Positions 61,446 to 64,000 of a stretch of DNA of 64,000 bases are shown piece after piece. The notes below the pieces were generated by a model. It saw only the letters and a list, made by a program, of their open reading frames with translations, did no database searches and was not told the origin of the DNA. How positions within the stretch are numbered: the stretch's first letter is position 1; the number at the start of each line of letters is the position of its first letter. The stretch comes from Anaerotruncus sp. (GTDB lineage Bacteria > Bacillota > Clostridia > Oscillospirales > Acutalibacteraceae): contig CP091724.1 in NCBI GenBank assembly GCA_022009795.1, positions 1,913,501 to 1,977,500 of the forward strand, given 5' to 3'. Both the position numbers and the translations under genes were made by a program.

Positions 61446-63243
61446 CAAAAAAGCAGAAATTATCGCTTTTGTAGTTTTTGTTGTACCTTTGATATATATT
61501 GGGCTGAAAATTGCACCGTATATGTCAAACGGTTTAATATCAATTCTTAATAGCTTTGGCGAAATATTTGCACAACCGTTTAAGATAACCTTATGTGAGG
61601 ACAGTTTAAAAACTGTCCTCATTTTGCTTTTAATCTACGGTATTACTTTGTTGGTGTATTTTTCTTCAAAGAAAAATTACAGGCGTGGCGAAGAACACGG
61701 CTCTGCAAAGTGGGGCAAAGCAAAACAGGTTGGTAAAAAGTATATTCAAAAGCCGATAAATCAAAACAAGATATTGACTGATAATGTCGCTATTGGTATG
61801 AACTGCAAAAAGCACAGGCGAAATCTTAATACGATAATCTGTGGCGGTGCCGTTGCAGGCAAAACAAGATTTTACGCAAAGCCGAATTTAATGCAGTGCA
61901 ACACCTCTTTTGTTATTCCTGATCCAAAAGGTGAAATAGTTAAGGCTGACGGTAATCTGCTTGTAAAAGAAAGGTTATGATGTCAAGGTTAATGATTTGA
62001 TTGATATGGAAAAGAGCTATTGCTACAATCCGTTTGTTTATCTTGAAAATGACAATGACATACAAAAAGCTTGTAACTAATCTTTTTCAAAAGCACAACA
62101 CCGAAAGGCTCGCAGACTAATGACCCGTTTTGGGATACGGCGACACAAATGCTTTTACTTGCTTTAATCTTTTATCTTCACTATGAAGCACCCGAAGAAG
62201 AACAGAATTTTGCAATGGTAATGTATATGCTTCGTGCAGGTGCTATTGAAGATGACGAGGACGGCCCATGCCTTACACCACTTGACCGACTGTTTTACAA
62301 TCTTGAAACCGAGAAACCCGAACATATAGCAGTTAAGTATTACAAGTCTTATCATTCAGGCTCGTCAAAAACGCTTAAATCAATTCAGATAACCTTGATG
62401 TCAAGACTTGAAAAGTTCAATCTTGAAAGCCTTGCAGCTTTAACCAAGACAGATGAACTTGATTTATCAACTATGGGAGAAAAGAAAACAGCCTTGTTTG
62501 CCGTTATTCCCGACAATGATACAAGTTTTAATTTTCTTATCTCGATTTTATATACTCAACTGTTTCAACAACTCTTTTATTGTGCTGACAAAAAGCATGG
62601 AGGAGCGTTACCGATACCCGTACACTTTCTCATGGACGAGTTTGCGAATGTATCATTACCCGATGATTTTGATAAGCTACTCAGCGTAATGCGTTCAAGA
62701 AACATTTTCGTATCCATAATACTTCAAAATCTTTCTCAGCTTAAAGCCTTGTTTGAAAAGCAATGGGAAAGTATTGTCGGCAACTGCGACCAATTTCTTT
62801 ATCTCGGTGGAAATGAGCAATCAACACACAAATATGTTTCCGAGCAACTCGGCAAGGAAACTATCGACACAAACACATACGCACGAAGTTTTGGCAGAAA
62901 CGGTAACTATTCTACCAACTACCAAATATCAGGCAGAGAGTTAATGACGCCTGCCGAAGTGCGTATGCTTGATAATCGCTATGCAATTCTCTTTATCCGT
63001 GGTGAAAGACCTGTTATTGACCTCAAGTATGATATTCTTAAACATCCGAATTTGAAGTATACAGAAGACGGCAGAGCCAAGCCTTTTTATTTACGGTGAA
63101 GAAAAAAATCTTCTATTGCCTCAATTACTTTTTACTTTTTATTAAAAGTGATAAAAAAAGCAGGAAAAAAAGATGATATTGCAGACGATTATGATTTTGA
63201 CTTAATTACAAAAGAAGAACTTGAACTGATGTTCAATATTTAG
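61432..63243 (+). CDS. VirD4/TraG-type coupling ATPase
   Basis: About 600 residues after repairs near 61975, 62065, 62095 and 63097-63150. Two N-terminal helices (IIAFVVFVVPLIYIGLKI and TVLILLLIYGITLLVYF) anchor it. HGSAKWGKAKQV is the family box, CGGAVAGKTRF is Walker A, and VIPDPKGEIV follows. The middle GSQTNDPFWDTATQMLL and the Walker B VHFLMDEFANV are typical. QNLSQLKALFEKQWESIVGN and YLGGNEQSTHKYVSE complete the ATPase. An acidic tail ends ELELMFNI. It links the relaxosome to the secretion channel. Confidence 0.92.
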
Positions 63244-63254
63244 GAGGAAAACTT

Positions 63255-63612
63255 ATGTTTAAATTCAAAACAAAAAAGAGTGATGAAGTCAAAACTTCAC
63301 CACTCACTAATAAATCAAATGCTGTTGCAAAGGCAACTATGTTTTTTTGCAACGCTTATTGCAACAATGTTCTGTTTTGCTGTTACTGCTTTTGCAGACG
63401 ATGATCCACTTACGGTTGTAAACAATCTTTCAACCTTTATTTTCGGTCTTATCCGAGCAGTTGGACTTATCATTCTTGCTTGGGGCATTGTTCAGGTAGG
63501 CTTGTCGTTTCAAACGCATGATCCGTCACAGCGCTCTAACGGATTTCTCACCCTTGCCGGTGGAGTAGTTATTACCTTTGCAAAGAAAATTCTGGATGTA
63601 ATTATTGGGTGA
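63255..63612 (+). CDS. Maff2-family pilin-like membrane protein
   Basis: About 118 residues after one repair in the T run near 63342: MFFATLIATMFCFAVTAFA is a signal/first helix, then ADDDPLTVVNNLSTFIFGLI and a second helix to GIVQVGLSFQ. THDPSQRSNGFLTLAGGVVITFAKKIL closes it. This fits Maff2, the VirB2/TrbC-like subunit of Tn1549-type type IV secretion systems. TAGGAGG lies before the start. A terminator follows directly. Confidence 0.85.
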
Positions 63613-63617
63613 AAAAT

Positions 63618-63648
63618 TTAGTCGTATCTTTTTCGATACGACTTTTAC
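63618..63648. terminator. hairpin terminator after maff2
   Basis: GTCGTATC/GATACGAC followed by TTTTAC, 8 bases after the maff2 stop. It breaks what is normally a continuous transfer operon. Confidence 0.75.
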
Positions 63649-63741
63649 ATATTAGTTAAAAATCAGAAATAGACTTTTGCTTTATAGTATAATAATATCT
63701 ATATTCTTACACTATATTAAACATTAAAACATTGAAAAAAA

Positions 63742-63981
63742 TTAATATTTTTTTATTAAAAAAACTAAATGATACTCAAGTCCTTTTTTTAGTCTTTTTC
63801 TCATTCTCGGATTTTTGCCATTTCTGTTCAACAATTTTAAAATCATTAAAAATATTTTTTTAGCAAAATCTATAGAATGTGCTCCATTACCATTAGGCAA
63901 CATTAATAAATTGTCAATTAAATTATAATATGTCTCTCTAGTTTCTTTAATTGTTTTTCGCAAGTTCTCCTTTAAATACAT
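63742..63981 (-). CDS. hypothetical basic protein on the opposite strand
   Basis: 79 residues from ATG 63981, with AAGGCGAG 7 bases upstream on the minus strand. Sequence is helical and basic: ETYYNLIDNLLMLPNGNGAH, then KKIFLMILKLLNRNGKN and RMRKRLKKGLEYHLVFL. It is very AT-rich and oriented against the transfer operon, like the cargo genes at 37-39 kb. It may be frame-broken and longer. No family recognised. Confidence 0.45.
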   Translation of the reverse strand: MYLKENLRKTIKETRETYYNLIDNLLMLPNGNGAHSIDFAKKIFLMILKLLNRNGKNPRMRKRLKKGLEYHLVFLIKKY

Positions 63982-64000
63982 ACTCGCCTTGTTGTAAAAT

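Larger units (their letters stand above)
36086..64000. mobile_element. Tn1549-like integrative conjugative element in ssrA (left part; right end outside window)
   Basis: A tyrosine recombinase pointing at the 3' end of ssrA, a drop in GC and a full set of Tn1549-type genes mark the element. These include parA-parB, a Cna-B adhesin, a methylase/SNF2 giant gene, DUF3848/Toprim/DUF3846/DUF3789 genes, mobC, relaxase, a PcfB-like gene, an LtrC-like gene, virD4 and maff2. No second copy of the ssrA 3' end (CCGCCATCTCCACCA) is seen before base 64000, so attR and the rest of the type IV secretion genes lie beyond. attL should overlap 36060-36090. Confidence 0.85.

Overview
This window comes from an endospore-forming member of the Firmicutes (Clostridia). 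It carries spoIIE, a large-type SRP RNA just upstream of dnaX, a dnaX-ybaB/ebfC-recR block, smpB next to ssrA, an OmpR/sensor-kinase pair and Shine-Dalgarno sequences of the AGGAGG kind. Finer taxonomy cannot be supported from sequence reading alone. Most of the window looks chromosomal and moderate in GC up to the ssrA gene near 36.1 kb. The rest, to the window end, is a lower-GC integrative conjugative element (ICE) of the Tn1549-like family, inserted at the 3' end of ssrA.

Chromosomal part (1-36085). The 3' part of guaB opens the window. Two membrane-anchored glycerophosphodiesterase-like genes follow, with a nitroreductase between them. After a structured, gene-poor stretch come tRNA-Tyr and tRNA-Thr (minus strand), asnB, a large nested palindrome, and a carboxylesterase-GH31 glycosidase pair. 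A minus-strand hypB / Fe-S flavoprotein / hypA / membrane-protein operon follows, without hydrogenase genes. Next are two small membrane proteins, a macro-domain protein fused to a helical domain, an SGNH hydrolase, a vWA protein, a two-component system, a DUF2752 protein, glmS, spoIIE, a YjdF-like membrane protein, an acyl-CoA ligase and a flavin reductase. The block ends with SRP RNA-dnaX-ybaB-recR-smpB-ssrA.

ICE part (36086-64000, right end not reached). A tyrosine recombinase abuts ssrA. It is followed by a very AT-rich 1.8 kb cargo module of two convergent genes, each preceded by the same 18-bp dyad. Then come parA-parB, a lipoprotein, a large thioester/Cna-B surface adhesin with a sorting signal, small conserved ICE proteins, and a giant N6-methylase/SNF2-helicase gene. 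A tnpV-like gene is read out of frame inside that giant gene. A Fic protein, DUF3848, Toprim, DUF3846 and DUF3789 proteins follow, then a candidate oriT, mobC, relaxase, a PcfB-like protein, an ArdC/LtrC-like protein, the VirD4 coupling protein and a Maff2 pilin-like protein.

A general caution applies to every entry. Many genes, including essential ones (dnaX, glmS, recR, smpB, spoIIE), are broken by frame changes. Nearly all of these sit in A or T runs and are repaired by removing one, sometimes two, bases. I read this as homopolymer error in an unpolished long-read assembly rather than gene decay, and I give gene spans after mentally repairing it. Frame-break positions are approximate.
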